Positions 62,704 through 64,000 of a DNA stretch of 64,000 nt are shown one piece after another (within the stretch, counting starts at the first letter, position 1; the number at the start of each line of letters is the position of its first letter). The stretch is from WLMZ01 sp038227995 (GTDB taxonomy: Bacteria > Actinomycetota > Acidimicrobiia > Acidimicrobiales > Ilumatobacteraceae): positions 1 to 64,000 of the forward strand of contig JBBRPP010000013.1 in assembly GCA_038227995.1 (NCBI GenBank). Direction: 5' to 3'. The notes under the pieces are model-generated. The model saw nothing but the letters and a program-made list of their open reading frames with translations, was not told where the DNA came from and did no database searches. The translations under genes were made by a program, and so were the position numbers.

Positions 62704-64000
62704 ACCGGCGGCGCGCACTCAGCGCGGCCGTGCTGGTCGGCAGCCTCACGCCCGCGATCTGGCCCGCGCTCCCGCCGATGTCGATGCCGACGGCCATCGC
62801 AGGCGCGACGACCGGATACACCCTCGGCCCGGAGTTCGGCACCGGGGGCGTCGTCCAGTTGCCGACGCCGTGGACGGACGTGCGCGACATTGCGGTCCTC
62901 GCTGACGGCACGGCGCTGGTGGAGGTCGATCGGCACGACGTGGGCGGGGCGACGCTCGACACGGGCGTGGCGAAGCTCCTCCCCAACGGCGCGCTCGATA
63001 CGACGTTCGCGGCCACATCGCCCACCCCGGGCATCGCTGACATCGGTGCGCCCGCCGGACCACTCGTCGCAATGGCCGACGGCCACTACTTCCTCGGCTC
63101 GCGCCGCTACAGAGCCGATGGTTCGCTCGATGCGTCATACGGCGCCAATGGATACGTCGCATTGAACGGGGTCATGTTCGGCAACACGGTTTTGACCCTG
63201 ATCGAGACGGGCAACGGTCACGTTTCGATCGTCAGCAACGGCGGAGGCTTCGGTGGTTGCTCGGTGTTCGATGTCGACGCCGCTGGTTCCGTGGGCCCGT
63301 TGACGAGCGCGCCGAGTCCGTGCTCGCAAGCCGTCGCCGTCCCATTGCGCGACGGATCCACGGCCGTCGTCACCCACCAGTTCAACGGCACGTATCAGCT
63401 GTTTCGCGTGGACTCGGCCGGCGCCGTCATGCCGGCGCTCAACGGGACCTACCCCGATGTCGGGATGCCGCTCGACTCAGCGGCCACACTCGTCGCCGGA
63501 GTACAGGTCGCGAACGACGACGTCGTCATCCTGCTCGATGATCCGCTTCAGGAGAGCAACATCGCGCGGCTTGGACTCGACGGGCGTCTCGACACAACGT
63601 TCGGCAACAACGGCGTGTTCCCTTTCGAGGGCACCGCGGACGCGGTGACGGTTGACCCAGAGGGCAAGCTGGTGGCCGCGAACGGGTACAACCATCGTCC
63701 GTACGACCCGGCGTTGGTCTCCTTCACGCCACGGGGCAGCCCTGATCCGGCGGTCAACCCCGGAGGCGTCGACCCGAGCTGGGTCCACCTCAGCGAAGTC
63801 GGCTTCGCCGTTCACTCGTACGGCGGGCCCGCTGTGCCGTTCGGCGACGGGATCATGCTTGGCGTCGACACCCGTCCCGCCGCAGGTGTCAGAGATCCGT
63901 CACAGTGGCGCGCGACTCTCCTCCTCGTTCAGTCGACATCGCCGCACCGCGTGCTGACATCGATCGGAAACGCCGCCACGGCAACGATCACCGCGACACG
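62700..64000 (+). CDS. secreted delta-60-repeat protein, cut by the window edge
   Basis: A GTG at 62700 overlaps the rRNA methyltransferase stop (GTGA). The frame stays open to the window end, so only the N-terminal 433 codons are seen. It starts with a signal-like 'ALSAAVLVGSLTPAIW' and then has repeated units of the form 'NGALDTTFA', 'DGSLDASYGANGYV' and 'DGRLDTTFGNNGVF', spaced by 60-200 residues. These are delta-60 repeats of secreted beta-propeller-like proteins. It is probably extracellular, function unknown. Confidence 0.7.
   Translation, partial: MNRRRALSAAVLVGSLTPAIWPALPPMSMPTAIAGATTGYTLGPEFGTGGVVQLPTPWTDVRDIAVLADGTALVEVDRHDVGGATLDTGVAKLLPNGALDTTFAATSPTPGIADIGAPAGPLVAMADGHYFLGSRRYRADGSLDASYGANGYVALNGVMFGNTVLTLIETGNGHVSIVSNGGGFGGCSVFDVDAAGSVGPLTSAPSPCSQAVAVPLRDGSTAVVTHQFNGTYQLFRVDSAGAVMPALNGTYPDVGMPLDSAATLVAGVQVANDDVVILLDDPLQESNIARLGLDGRLDTTFGNNGVFPFEGTADAVTVDPEGKLVAANGYNHRPYDPALVSFTPRGSPDPAVNPGGVDPSWVHLSEVGFAVHSYGGPAVPFGDGIMLGVDTRPAAGVRDPSQWRATLLLVQSTSPHRVLTSIGNAATATITAT

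Overview
The window reads as chromosomal DNA from a high-G+C actinobacterium. Frequent GTG and TTG starts, a mycothiol-type alcohol dehydrogenase, a WXG100 protein and a 13E12-type HNH gene all fit. The overall style suggests Acidimicrobiia or an Ilumatobacter-like lineage, but that is inferred from gene content only. I saw no tRNA, rRNA, CRISPR array or complete insertion sequence.

Positions 1-6250 look like an accessory island. It carries a compact bacterial ubiquitin-like conjugation operon on the minus strand: a multiubiquitin-type Ubl, a large protein with a DUF6791-like N-terminus joined to a ThiF/E1 adenylation domain, and a DUF6527 protein. A divergent pair, an XRE-type HTH regulator and an ImmA/IrrE-type metallopeptidase, faces it across about 90-120 bp holding a promoter and an 8-bp inverted repeat that overlaps it. 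Two unknown proteins and a secreted DUF2690 protein follow. The island ends against a truncated cpaF, so it appears to have landed in a Tad/Flp pilus locus whose cpaB, cpaE and cpaF N-terminus remain (6195-8069).

From 8331 to 31165 the genes are mostly housekeeping or accessory metabolism: a proline/glutamine-rich membrane protein, SEC-C methionine aminopeptidase, an epimerase, a DNA methylase-like protein, type I pantothenate kinase, a lipoprotein, HAD hydrolases, a thiamine-binding protein with an HTH partner, a WXG100 protein, a GHMP kinase and a PhyH dioxygenase. An autoregulated PadR/ABC exporter operon, NUDIX and M20 hydrolases, a ferric-reductase-like/FMN-binding/ApbE electron-transfer module and peptide release factor 3 follow.

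From 31407 to 44329 there is a concentration of genes that could make, bind or destroy cyclic nucleotides: a frameshifted soluble-adenylyl-cyclase-like protein, two cyclic-nucleotide-binding proteins, a metallo-beta-lactamase protein and a metallophosphoesterase. Between them lies a large secreted C25-like cysteine peptidase with fourteen tandem PSIYS repeats.

The right third holds a GNAT acetyltransferase, a LuxR-type ATPase without a visible HTH, methyltransferases, an aminotransferase/omega-amidase/cytidine deaminase operon, the DUF222-HNH gene, an SGNH hydrolase, an acyl-CoA ligase, a YtrA-like GntR unit, the formaldehyde-detoxification pair (mycothiol-dependent dehydrogenase plus MBL hydrolase), an alpha/beta hydrolase, an RlmI-like rRNA methyltransferase and the start of a secreted delta-60-repeat protein cut by the window edge.

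Three genes show frameshift-like faults (near 12906, near 34790, and a missing start near 14330-14430). They may be real or assembly errors.
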